Shown here one piece after another: positions 1 through 7,427 of a DNA stretch of 25,414 nt. The DNA is taken from the NCBI GenBank assembly GCA_035292505.1, contig DATDQA010000331.1, positions 1 through 25,414 of the forward strand, read 5' to 3'. The stretch comes from DATDQA01 sp035292505. GTDB lineage: Bacteria; Bacteroidota; Bacteroidia; Chitinophagales; Saprospiraceae. Made by a program: the position numbers and the translations under genes. The notes beneath the pieces were generated by a model, which worked only from the letters and a program-made list of their open reading frames with translations, made no database searches and was not told the origin of the DNA. Position 1 is the first letter of the stretch, and each line of letters opens with the position of its first letter.

Positions 1-20
1 TATTCGGGCAAACAGTTTAG

Positions 21-116
21 TCATCCCTCACCCCTCGATCCCCTGAAGGGGAAGTCCGCGCGCAACTTTAATTCGGGGCGGGTGGCGGTTCCACCTTTAG
101 GGGGTAAGGGGGTAGC
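21..116. repeat. Pair of REP-like C-rich/G-rich palindromic elements in inverted orientation
   Basis: The palindrome CCCCTGAAGGGG lies at 40-51, preceded by a C-rich run. A second related element at about 88-116 contains CCACCTTTAGGGGGT followed by a G-rich run. The reverse complement of the second resembles the first (C-rich run, C-rich block, CTGAAGG or CTAAAGG core, GGAA/GTCC). They therefore form an inverted pair about 35 nt apart, like dispersed REP/BIME-type repeats in intergenic DNA. Their function is unknown. A genome-wide copy count would confirm the family. Confidence 0.5.
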
Positions 117-299
117 GGCGAGTAGTTTGTATATGCGACTAAAACCTGCAGTTTGTCACACACCCTGTGTACAGGATTACATAGGTTAAAAAAGTCCTTG
201 CTCCCCCAGATGACGGAAGAGCTTGCCACATATCATGCGGGGTCCTATGGACGCCCGTCCGATCGGAAGGCCGTCCTCAGTCTTCAGTCCTCGGTTTGT

Positions 300-342
300 A
301 CCTGCCTGCCCGTCCGTAGGTTATCTGATCTGGCTGGCAGGT
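300..342. repeat. Inverted repeat just past the 3' end of the beta-helix gene
   Basis: The arms are ACCTGCCTGCC (300-310) and GGCTGGCAGGT (332-342), pairing 10 of 11 positions across a 21-nt loop. It starts about 18 nt beyond the stop codon of the minus-strand beta-helix gene, so it could act as a transcription terminator or mRNA 3'-end stabiliser. There is no adjacent run of T on the minus strand, so a classical intrinsic terminator is not established. Confidence 0.35.
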
Positions 343-360
343 CAACTGCGAGACCAAGCT

Positions 361-3300
361 CTACAACTTTAAGAGTTTCAAGGTTGCCGATTGGCTTTCA
401 AACCAGACGTCGACAAAATAGAGCCCTGCCAACAATCCGGTCAAGTCAATCATATGACTCGAATAACCTTGATCCGGATCAAAACTTATCGCACGTACCA
501 GACGACCCATGTCGTCATGAATATGGATTTCAGTGGCTTCCGAAACTCGTGTTCTAAGTTCAAGTCTCGTCATGTCTTGCGCCGGATTTGGAAACAGACT
601 TATAGCGCCGATATTCACCTGTGCATCCTGTGTTGAAACGGTTGAATTGAGCACTTCCGTGCACCGAGAAAACTCTGATGTACTCCTGTCATCGTTTGTG
701 CATGTTGCGGTAATGAAACTGCCCACTGAGGGGATATCAGATGCAAAAACAAAATCTGTGGCACCATCAACATCTGTCATGACCTTCATCGTGCCGAGAA
801 ATATCTCTCCTTCACCGAAGTCTGATGGATCGCATGCCTTATTCGCATAGAAGGAGAGGGTCAGTTCCATATTTGGAGTACTTTCAACGATACCTGTGAC
901 GGTCGTTGTGTTTTGGGTAAATTTTACCGAAACCAATTCTGGATAGTTTTGTAAATCATTCGGTCCCGTGTCCTGATCACGCATATCATTCTGATTCGCA
1001 CCGTCCGCTCCAATGTTGATTCCCAATCCAGCATTAGATCTGAAAATTGATGCAATGATGCGGTTGCCTTGTCCTGCAATCGTGTCGACATTGACACCAT
1101 GATTTCCGTTGAATGAAATCATATTCAGGGAGTCCAGAGCGCCAATTGTATTATTGTTTGCTCCGTTTGTCACAAGAATTCCGTCACCATCGTTACCAAG
1201 AGCGGAGACGGAATCAGACTGTAAACCGATGAGATTGCTGAACACAATGTTTCCGGACGCTGCAGGTCCATGTATTTCAATGCCTGCCCCGGAGTTTGCC
1301 GAGATCAGATTACCAGGACCAATGAAAGTGTTTGTTCCACCGATAAATATTCCAGCGTCATCTTCAATCGGGAAAAAGCCATTCGGAGATGCAACGGTGC
1401 CTGACGTATCGGTACCTATGTAGTTACCGGCAATCTGATTCGAGTCAGGAATCGAATTCGAGTTGGTTGAAGAGATGCGGATGCCATTATCAAAATTACC
1501 GCTGATGATATTCCTTGCCGCTGCAATGAATCCACCGACAAAGTTCTGATTTGCATGATTACGTATCTCTATACCATTGGCTTCATTCGCAATGATAAAG
1601 TTGGATGTGAGCAAATTCCCATTGGAAGGTGCGATACCGGTAGCGTCCGACACGCCTTCGATCAGGATGCCGTTCAATCCTGATTCTCCGATACTGTTAC
1701 GCGATATGAAGTTATTACTTGATCCCGCCAATGAGAAACTCGGTCCACCTGCTACCGGCGTCACGACAAGGGGTCCCAGATAAATACCATTTCGGACATT
1801 TGGCGCATTCGTACTTCCGATGAAGTTTTGAAGGATTTCAGTTTGCGTTACTCCTTCTATGAAGATCCCATGTCGCAAGTGGCCAGAAATCGTATTGTCC
1901 TTGACTTTGGTATTCAATGGTCCATCTGAGACGCGAACTCCGCTATGAGAACCGGCAGGCGCAAGGGACATACTATGTGTGCGATCGGGGCCGATAAGAT
2001 TGTCTTGTATGACGTTGTTATCTGTGAGAGGTCCTTCAACCAGGATATTATCGGCGTGATTGCCGGAGATCAGATTTCCTTCACCCGCCAGCGAACCCCC
2101 GATGCGGGTATTCTGCGCACCCTGATCGATGACCACACCAGATCCTTGTGGAGGTGGTCCTGGAAGTCCGTTTGGGATTGCTGCTGAACCGTTGAAATTC
2201 GTTCCTATGTTATTGTTCTGTATCAGATTATTGTCGGTCGTCAGATCAGAGATGTGAACTCCGTGTCTCATATTACCTGAGATGAGATTTCCTGCACCTC
2301 CGCCCAGAAGAAATAAACCTCCTACGATATTATTTTGTGCACCTGATTCTATTCTCACACCTGAACCAACAGGAGCTGGAGCAGTGGCGATACCATTCGC
2401 AATTCCGGCTGTTCCGTTTCGGTTTGTTCCAATAAGGTTGCTCTGGATCAAATTATCATCTGTATCAGATCCGGATATACGTACGCCATACGCATCATTC
2501 CCGGAAATCACGTTTCCACGTGTAGGGTCCAGGGGCATATGACCTCCAATGATATTCTGATGAGCGCCACCATCGATCAAAATGCCTTCCAGGGTGTTGC
2601 CGCGATCAATTGTACCAGAGTAATCGGTACCGATCATATTGTTGCGGATAATGTTTTGGGTAGACAGAGTACCGGTAACGTTGATGCCGGACTTCCCATT
2701 TGCTGAGATGACATTCATGTCGGCAGTTTCATTTCCACCAATGATATTATCGAAAGAATTAGATATAGAGACTCCATCGCCACGATTGCCGCGGGCAATT
2801 AATCCAGTAAAATCCACGCCGATGAAATTGCCTACGATGCTATTATTGTTGGAATTTGCTATCGTTACGCCATTTCCGATATTGCCGGAAATCAGATTTC
2901 CTTCCGATGGATCCGGACCACCAATTCGATTTTCCGATGCATTACCCGCAATTGAAACACCACTCCCATTGGCACCAAAGAAGGAACATTCTACTTCATT
3001 GTTCGTCGCCGCTGCTCCGGTGATTAATATTCCCGACGCAGGAAACCCAAAAAAACCAACCCCTCTGATAGTGTTATCCGAACTCCTAACTACCAGACCT
3101 ACTGGTGGAGGTGGGAGTAGCAAGGCAGGTGTCATTATAAGCCCGGGAAAGCAGGTAAGAGGTCCTGCAGAACGCATTTGCTGGGTCGTCGCATCTATTT
3201 CCGTGCCTCCTGTATCATCCACGAGGGCAGGTAATGCGCTGAGTATCTTTATGTGACATGAATCTCCTCCCTCTCTTGCTTCATCCTCAACTCTTGCTGT

Positions 3301-4083
3301 GATTTTATTTGGGCCTTCGATTTCATTTGCTTCCTGAATCGCAGATCGCAAGGTCGTACCGATGACGCCGAGTTCCTGATTGGCATCTGCAACCGCATCT
3401 CCGGGGTCAAGATCTGCAACATCCGTCGAATCGGTTACAGTCCAGCATCCGATGTTGCCTGTGGGATCCACATACACTTGTGAGACACCATAATTCAACT
3501 CCTGCTCAAATGGGACAACCCCACATGGAAAGGTAAATGGATCGACTTCCCACGTGTGGAAATATAAAAAAGGATCGATATCGAAACCCGATTGACCATA
3601 TGGTTTCTTAGCCTTGAACTTCAGCCTTGCGAGTACACCTTCTCCTGAAGCTTTGGGATCGCACGGATCAATGTTTGCAGCAATAAACACACTGTTTGGC
3701 ATTTCGGTGGCCAGCACGGATTGTAATGCGCCACCGGCGCTCGTGAGGATGAAATCGAGATCTGCATTGATAAAGTCAACATACCTGTCATCGTAATACA
3801 GCGTAAACCTGCATCCTGCGATCCTCGTGACATTGAATATGACCACATCCACAAGAAATTCATCCGGCTGTCTGATTTGTTTGCACCGTTCAATCCGGCC
3901 AACAGAATTCGCCGTATTTCCTACTACATGTACATCTACCCACCACTCAGGAAGCGTGCCCTGGCTGGGGACATCTCCGGGATAGGCAATGAACTCGTTA
4001 TGCGTTTGAGCTGACATTTGTGTGATGCAACCTACCGGCAAGGTCAGAAGCATGAGCGAAAGAGCGCGTAGAAATGGTTTCAT
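361..4083 (-). CDS. Secreted parallel beta-helix protein with cohesin-like N-terminal domain and T9SS sorting tail
   Basis: This encodes a 1240-residue secreted protein. The N-terminus is a signal peptide (about residues 1-25, MKPFLRALSL...SAQ). Residues about 75-175 look like a cohesin-type beta-sandwich (NVTRIAGCRFTLYYDD, then GEGVLARLKFKAKK). Residues about 215-265 match the CSLREA-type linker seen in such proteins (TLRSAIQEANE). From about 330 to 1050 run many imperfect turns rich in N-x-I-G-G, N-x-I-S-G-N and G-V-x-I, typical of a right-handed parallel beta-helix. The last 80 or so residues (FPNPAQDMTRLEL ... GLLAGLYFVDV) fit a type A Por_Secre_tail, the type IX secretion signal. The product is therefore probably exported through the outer membrane and anchored or released. 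The substrate is unknown; beta-helices can bind or cleave polysaccharides, and no catalytic residues are recognised. It is the last gene of the sigma/anti-sigma strand, separated by 142 nt and a hairpin. Confidence 0.88.
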   Translation of the reverse strand: MKPFLRALSLMLLTLPVGCITQMSAQTHNEFIAYPGDVPSQGTLPEWWVDVHVVGNTANSVGRIERCKQIRQPDEFLVDVVIFNVTRIAGCRFTLYYDDRYVDFINADLDFILTSAGGALQSVLATEMPNSVFIAANIDPCDPKASGEGVLARLKFKAKKPYGQSGFDIDPFLYFHTWEVDPFTFPCGVVPFEQELNYGVSQVYVDPTGNIGCWTVTDSTDVADLDPGDAVADANQELGVIGTTLRSAIQEANEIEGPNKITARVEDEAREGGDSCHIKILSALPALVDDTGGTEIDATTQQMRSAGPLTCFPGLIMTPALLLPPPPVGLVVRSSDNTIRGVGFFGFPASGILITGAAATNNEVECSFFGANGSGVSIAGNASENRIGGPDPSEGNLISGNIGNGVTIANSNNNSIVGNFIGVDFTGLIARGNRGDGVSISNSFDNIIGGNETADMNVISANGKSGINVTGTLSTQNIIRNNMIGTDYSGTIDRGNTLEGILIDGGAHQNIIGGHMPLDPTRGNVISGNDAYGVRISGSDTDDNLIQSNLIGTNRNGTAGIANGIATAPAPVGSGVRIESGAQNNIVGGLFLLGGGAGNLISGNMRHGVHISDLTTDNNLIQNNNIGTNFNGSAAIPNGLPGPPPQGSGVVIDQGAQNTRIGGSLAGEGNLISGNHADNILVEGPLTDNNVIQDNLIGPDRTHSMSLAPAGSHSGVRVSDGPLNTKVKDNTISGHLRHGIFIEGVTQTEILQNFIGSTNAPNVRNGIYLGPLVVTPVAGGPSFSLAGSSNNFISRNSIGESGLNGILIEGVSDATGIAPSNGNLLTSNFIIANEANGIEIRNHANQNFVGGFIAAARNIISGNFDNGIRISSTNSNSIPDSNQIAGNYIGTDTSGTVASPNGFFPIEDDAGIFIGGTNTFIGPGNLISANSGAGIEIHGPAASGNIVFSNLIGLQSDSVSALGNDGDGILVTNGANNNTIGALDSLNMISFNGNHGVNVDTIAGQGNRIIASIFRSNAGLGINIGADGANQNDMRDQDTGPNDLQNYPELVSVKFTQNTTTVTGIVESTPNMELTLSFYANKACDPSDFGEGEIFLGTMKVMTDVDGATDFVFASDIPSVGSFITATCTNDDRSTSEFSRCTEVLNSTVSTQDAQVNIGAISLFPNPAQDMTRLELRTRVSEATEIHIHDDMGRLVRAISFDPDQGYSSHMIDLTGLLAGLYFVDVWFESQSATLKLLKL

Positions 4084-4225
4084 TTTTCATGTTGTTTGTT
4101 ATAGTAACATCAACACATACCACCATTTGTTACCTGTATGTCGACGATGAACGCTCATGGCATTGATCCCTGTGAAAAAAGAAAAAAGAGAGTTGCAGAA
4201 GGTAGTGTCCTGACAGTGAAGGCTG
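4084..4225 (-). other. Leader region of the beta-helix gene
   Basis: This 142-nt spacer lies between the anti-sigma-like gene and the beta-helix gene. On the minus strand it starts with the second arm of the hairpin overlapping the upstream stop codon, continues through a T-rich stretch (CTTTTTTCTTTTTTC), and ends with an A-rich sequence before the ATG at 4083. No clear TAnnTTTG promoter was found. Read-through from the sigma operon and a separate promoter both remain possible. Confidence 0.35.
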
Positions 4226-4229
4226 TCAG
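4210..4229 (-). terminator. Hairpin overlapping the stop codon of the anti-sigma-like gene
   Basis: CTGACAG (4210-4216) and CTGTCAG (4223-4229) form a perfect 7-bp stem with a 6-nt loop. The right arm includes the TGA stop (4226-4228) of the minus-strand gene. On that strand, T-rich runs follow roughly 20-35 nt later rather than immediately. This could be an attenuator or weak terminator separating regulator expression from the large secreted product. The structure is seen; its function is inferred. Confidence 0.4.
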
Positions 4230-4963
4230 AGTTTTTTCAACAATGTCTGCGCATTTTGATAATATTCTGATGACTCCCTGATTTGAGAAAGGTAATATGC
4301 GGTGGAGTCGATTGTATTTTGCTTCAGGAAAGTCAATCCCAGGTACCAGGCACCTGTGTCTTTGTATGGTTGAGCCGAATTAAATAGTTGGCGGAAATTT
4401 TGTTTCGCATTGTCTTCCTTGTCAAGCTCTAAATAACAGATCCCCTGGAACAAGAGAACGTCAGCATCACCGGGCTCATCTGTAAGATGTTGTGTAAATG
4501 CATCGAGCGCGCTAGCATATTCGTTATTATTGAACGCACGTTCTCCGGTAGATAAGTTGCTTGACGCATCTCTTTCCGTAAGATCTGCGCGAGGATGTTG
4601 TGCATATCGCGTATAGAGGTCCTTCTGCCAGGGCTGCCAGACGAGCACGATCAAAAGCAATATCGCTGCAGCACCCATCACCTGGAGTATCAGACTTCGG
4701 CGAGGTAGAGACACCAACCGAGCTCTTTGATCTGATTTAAAATATGCTTTCGACAATCCCTCCAAAGTCTGTATAAATGGTTTCTTCGATGCCTCCCATT
4801 TGATGCGGGCGGAAATCGCATCCCGTGTCTCACGGTAGAAAGCCAATTCCTCAAGCAATACGCTGTCCTGCTCCAGGCGACGTTCGAAGTTCGCCCTTTG
4901 GACGTCTGTGAGTTCATCATTCAGATAGTCCTCAAACATTGCATATTTCTCTTTCACAGTCAT
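4226..4963 (-). CDS. Single-pass membrane protein with anti-sigma-like N-terminus and TPR-like C-terminus
   Basis: The product has 245 residues. Residues 8-50 (YLNDELTDVQRANFERRLEQ...) resemble the short helical N-terminal segment common in Bacteroidota anti-sigma factors, where a cytoplasmic helix bundle binds the sigma factor. The H-x3-C-x2-C zinc motif of ZAS anti-sigma factors is absent. One hydrophobic helix spans about 91-109 (LILQVMGAAAILLLIVLVW). The remainder (about 138-245) contains helical pairs with TPR-like spacing (GERAFNNNEYASALDAFTQH; DADVLLFQGICYLELDKEDNA) and would lie in the periplasm. The start codon overlaps the sigma factor stop by the ATGA arrangement, so the two are almost certainly translationally coupled. 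Likely role: hold the sigma factor at the membrane and sense an envelope signal through the TPRs. No biochemical function is shown by sequence alone. Confidence 0.72.
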   Translation of the reverse strand: MTVKEKYAMFEDYLNDELTDVQRANFERRLEQDSVLLEELAFYRETRDAISARIKWEASKKPFIQTLEGLSKAYFKSDQRARLVSLPRRSLILQVMGAAAILLLIVLVWQPWQKDLYTRYAQHPRADLTERDASSNLSTGERAFNNNEYASALDAFTQHLTDEPGDADVLLFQGICYLELDKEDNAKQNFRQLFNSAQPYKDTGAWYLGLTFLKQNTIDSTAYYLSQIRESSEYYQNAQTLLKKL

Positions 4964-5529
4964 AACTCCTTAAGTTGTGAAAAACCCGGTGATTTCTTTA
5001 CCATTTCGATCAACTGCTGGGCACACAATGTTTTACGCCGCCGGGCATATCCATAGGTCATTCCCATCTTGACCGCGACGTCCTGCATGGAGAGTCCAGA
5101 CCAACCTAAGCGCAGAAGTTTCTGGCATTTGTCCCCCAAATCCTGAAATACCTGCCAGAAAAAATCTTCCCGTTCGGTCTGCAGATGGTGCATCTGTGTT
5201 CCCTCTATTTGTACCTCTGCACCCTCATATCCTTCGAGTTCGTGAATTGTGACCTCCTGGCGCCGGTTTTTTTTCAGCATGTTCAGCCATTTTCTTTTAC
5301 AGACCACATAGAAATAGGCATCGAACGGACATTGCAGGACAAGGCCGGACTGAGCATTCCGGTGAATGGCGATCAGTGCTTCCTGGAAGACATCGCGCGC
5401 ATCGTCGACATTCCCGTTGTTTTTCAATACCAGGCCTTTGATCTTGTCAGAAAACGTTGTATAGATCTCTTTGATAATGACATGGTCATTATTCAATAAC
5501 CCCTCGATATATCGTTGGTCCTGGTGCAT
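4960..5529 (-). CDS. ECF-type RNA polymerase sigma factor (sigma-70 family)
   Basis: The product has 189 residues, typical for an extracytoplasmic-function sigma factor. Region 2 is visible at about residues 15-80, including DDARDVFQEALIAIHRNA (core RNA polymerase binding and -10 recognition) and FDAYFYVVCKRKWLNML. Region 4 lies at about 130-180, where LSMQDVAVKMGMTYGYARRR forms the helix-turn-helix for -35 recognition. The linker between them lacks the sigma-70 region 3 domain. It heads the minus-strand group, and its stop overlaps the start of the anti-sigma-like membrane protein by 4 nt. Its regulon probably includes its own operon and perhaps the downstream secreted beta-helix gene. It may also control the divergent envelope genes from 5649; both are inferences. 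Confidence 0.88.
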   Translation of the reverse strand: MHQDQRYIEGLLNNDHVIIKEIYTTFSDKIKGLVLKNNGNVDDARDVFQEALIAIHRNAQSGLVLQCPFDAYFYVVCKRKWLNMLKKNRRQEVTIHELEGYEGAEVQIEGTQMHHLQTEREDFFWQVFQDLGDKCQKLLRLGWSGLSMQDVAVKMGMTYGYARRRKTLCAQQLIEMVKKSPGFSQLKEL

Positions 5530-5546
5530 TACAAATACTGATCAAG

Positions 5547-5576
5547 TAAATATACCCCGGAATTTTTGGCAACAAG
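5547..5576 (-). promoter_or_regulatory. Candidate Bacteroidota promoter for the sigma factor operon
   Basis: Read on the minus strand, CTTG (5576-5573) is followed after 18 nt by TATATTTA (5554-5547). These resemble the Bacteroidota -33 TTTG and -7 TAnnTTTG elements, with one mismatch each. The -7 element lies about 18 nt upstream of the sigma factor ATG at 5529, giving a very short leader. It sits in the 119-bp gap shared with the divergent gene at 5649. Confidence 0.35.
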
Positions 5577-5648
5577 GAGGTAACAAATACCCTCAGGGTT
5601 TGATCTGATTGCAAATATTATTCCTTCACCATTTTTAATTTTTATGCT

Positions 5649-7196
5649 ATGAAAACGCAACCAATTTTTCGAAACCTGATTTCTGACCTGCGATTTCCTC
5701 ATGTGCAGTTTGCAGCTTTCCGTCGGGGCATACCATCCACATTTGTCAACTGCCTCTTCGTCTGGGTAATGCTCGCAATCGCAATCCCTCAGGATGCTGC
5801 AGCACAATCACTTGCTTCTATTAAATCGGCAGAAAAAGCTGTCGAAAAAGCACAAGAGAAGGTGGACAAAGCTCAGGAAGAAGTGAAGAAAGCTCAAAAA
5901 GCGGTCGATGACGAAATCGAAAAAATGAAAAAAGAAGCTGAGGATAACCCAAAGGCACATGGCACGAACTCCAAACTCACAGAACTTAGAAAGGAACAAC
6001 AAGAGGCGGAAGAGGCTCTGAAAAAGGCGAAAGAAGTGCTGGAAAAAGCGAAAGAACGTCTAAAAAAGGCTAAAGAGAAATTCGAAGAGCAGCAAAAGAA
6101 AGCGCTCGAAGAGGCTTTGAGACAACGACCATTGCCAAAGGACAAAAAAGGGCTTGAAGATTACAAACGTGAATTAGAGTCCTGGAAGAATGGTGTTTGG
6201 GGCACTGGTGAAGGAGAAGATTTGAAAAAAAGGATTCGGGAAAAAATTGACGAGGAACTACGCAAGCTGGGAGGTAACGAACAATCTTCTGTGCCTGAAC
6301 GTGGCATGCATGAGACATCGGAACATGATCGTTACCTCGTAGAACTTGCAGGTATGTTATCACTTGGCAATCTCATACCACATACCGTTGAAATGCCTGA
6401 ATTGCAAGCCGCTGTTTTCAACCCCGGCACCATAGAACAACTTTTTGAGCAACTCGGCGGAGAATTTATACTTGGCGCTTCGACAGGGCAGATACTTTCT
6501 GATATAGAGTTGCAAGGTCAAACCAACTTGATGCCAGGTATCGGTTTTGGTATTCGTCTTGGTTCGGGACTGGAGCTTGGGCTCCGCGGGAATTATTTCA
6601 AATCGAAATGGTCGGGCGCGTTTCCGGTGACAGTATTCCCGTTCCAGGCTTCGGAAGCGCCGCACACCTTTCAGGGCTCGATCAACGCATCCTTATCAGG
6701 ATTGCTGACGGATTTGGAAGCGCGGTATTTTCTTACAAGTGGATCGCTACGTCCTTACGTGCAAGTTGGAGCGCGCGGACAATGGTTGCTCAATAGTAAT
6801 TCCTCTGCTGATATAAGCGGTGTGATACTACCTCTTGAATCACCTTCTCTCTCTGGCAATACATTGTCTGTATATGCCGGTGCGGGTATACGAATGAATG
6901 TCGGACAGAGTGCCTTCGTGCAAAGTGGAATATCGTACGCTCATGTGCCAGGCAGTGGATATACTCCTACTATGACAGTGGGCGTGGGACTGAGATTTGG
7001 AGAAGACAATGTCGATTGCAATAAAAAAGAAGATCTGCCTGCGCTTATCCGCCGATTATACGACATGTATACAGTTTACCGTCAAGGTGGGGATTCTCAT
7101 GAAGAAGCAATGAAAAAAGTCATGAGTGAGAACTTACAAGAAGATTGGAAAGATATCTTCAAAAAGATATATGACAAGCAGACGAAAAAGAAGTGA
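5649..7196 (+). CDS. Periplasmic coiled-coil / outer-membrane beta-barrel protein
   Basis: The product has 515 residues and an unusually extended N-terminus. A hydrophobic stretch at about 32-50 (FVNCLFVWVMLAIAIPQDAAA) followed by AQ marks a signal peptide. Residues about 55-160 are almost pure Lys/Glu/Ala heptads (KAVEKAQEKVDKAQEEVKK and similar), a long charged coiled coil. Residues about 270-455 alternate polar and aromatic/glycine residues (GIGFGIRLGSGLELGLRGNYF; LRPYVQVGARGQW; MTVGVGLRFGEDN), fitting a small outer-membrane barrel of about eight strands. A charged helical tail of about 60 residues (ALIRRLYDMYTVYRQGG ... KKIYDKQTKKK) follows. The coiled coil could cross the periplasm or contact peptidoglycan or inner-membrane partners. 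It is first in the strand leading to the CHAT and caspase genes, but a hairpin and a promoter separate it from the next gene. No specific family was recognised. Confidence 0.75.
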   Translation: MKTQPIFRNLISDLRFPHVQFAAFRRGIPSTFVNCLFVWVMLAIAIPQDAAAQSLASIKSAEKAVEKAQEKVDKAQEEVKKAQKAVDDEIEKMKKEAEDNPKAHGTNSKLTELRKEQQEAEEALKKAKEVLEKAKERLKKAKEKFEEQQKKALEEALRQRPLPKDKKGLEDYKRELESWKNGVWGTGEGEDLKKRIREKIDEELRKLGGNEQSSVPERGMHETSEHDRYLVELAGMLSLGNLIPHTVEMPELQAAVFNPGTIEQLFEQLGGEFILGASTGQILSDIELQGQTNLMPGIGFGIRLGSGLELGLRGNYFKSKWSGAFPVTVFPFQASEAPHTFQGSINASLSGLLTDLEARYFLTSGSLRPYVQVGARGQWLLNSNSSADISGVILPLESPSLSGNTLSVYAGAGIRMNVGQSAFVQSGISYAHVPGSGYTPTMTVGVGLRFGEDNVDCNKKEDLPALIRRLYDMYTVYRQGGDSHEEAMKKVMSENLQEDWKDIFKKIYDKQTKKK

Positions 7197-7253
7197 GGGA
7201 TAACTTGGATGAACAGGCTGGGATGCAATTCTTCGTCACTAGCTCCCTAAATC

Positions 7254-7294
7254 AAGCAGAACCTGCCTTGTCCGTGCAAGGTGGGTTTCTGCTT
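7254..7294 (+). terminator. Terminator-like hairpin after the coiled-coil/barrel gene
   Basis: AAGCAGAACCTGCCTTG (7254-7270) pairs imperfectly with CAAGGTGGGTTTCTGCTT (7277-7294), with one bulge or mismatch near the middle and a 6-nt loop. The T-rich sequence GTTGTTTT ends at 7310. It lies about 57 nt past the stop codon and ahead of a promoter candidate for the next gene, so it probably ends the upstream transcript. Confidence 0.55.
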
Positions 7295-7343
7295 AATACG
7301 AGGTTGTTTTAATAACCGGATTGAACACACGGGTCAACCTTAT

Positions 7344-7364
7344 CATACATTGTGAAAATGTATG
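7344..7364. promoter_or_regulatory. Perfect 8-bp inverted repeat upstream of the promoter at 7379-7410
   Basis: CATACATT (7344-7351) and AATGTATG (7357-7364) are exact inverted arms around GTGAA. It lies 14 nt upstream of the predicted -33 element of the following gene. That placement suits a transcription-factor operator, although a small hairpin is equally possible. No binding protein can be named. Confidence 0.4.
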
Positions 7365-7378
7365 TTGAAATGGAGCGA

Positions 7379-7410
7379 TTGATAAGCCTGATCCAGACTT
7401 TGTACTTTTG
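7379..7410 (+). promoter_or_regulatory. Bacteroidota-type promoter for the 7428-12060 genes
   Basis: TACTTTTG at 7403-7410 is an exact TAnnTTTG -7 element. A TTG at 7379-7381 lies 21 nt upstream, as expected for a relaxed -33 element. The predicted transcript would start about 7-10 nt before the ATG at 7428, giving a short leader without a Shine-Dalgarno site. It probably drives the 7428 gene and the CHAT gene 10 nt behind it. Confidence 0.6.
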
Positions 7411-7427
7411 AAAACAATCGATCACCA

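Larger units (their letters stand above)
1..360. other. Gene-free segment downstream of the beta-helix gene
   Basis: I see no convincing protein gene here. It holds the REP-like pair (21-116), a small palindrome GGACG-CC-CGTCC at 249-260, and an inverted repeat ending at 342. The open frame over 153-557 mostly overlaps the opposite strand of the beta-helix gene, has no recognisable domain, and is treated as a shadow. The left neighbour lies outside the window. Confidence 0.55.

Noticed and set aside
153..557. 134-codon plus-strand open frame at the left edge
   Set aside because: It overlaps the 3' end of the beta-helix gene and has low-complexity, unrecognisable sequence.
2639..3256. 205-codon plus-strand open frame
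   Set aside because: It is antisense to the repetitive beta-helix gene, whose repeated codons keep the opposite strand open. Its sequence is proline-rich without a domain.
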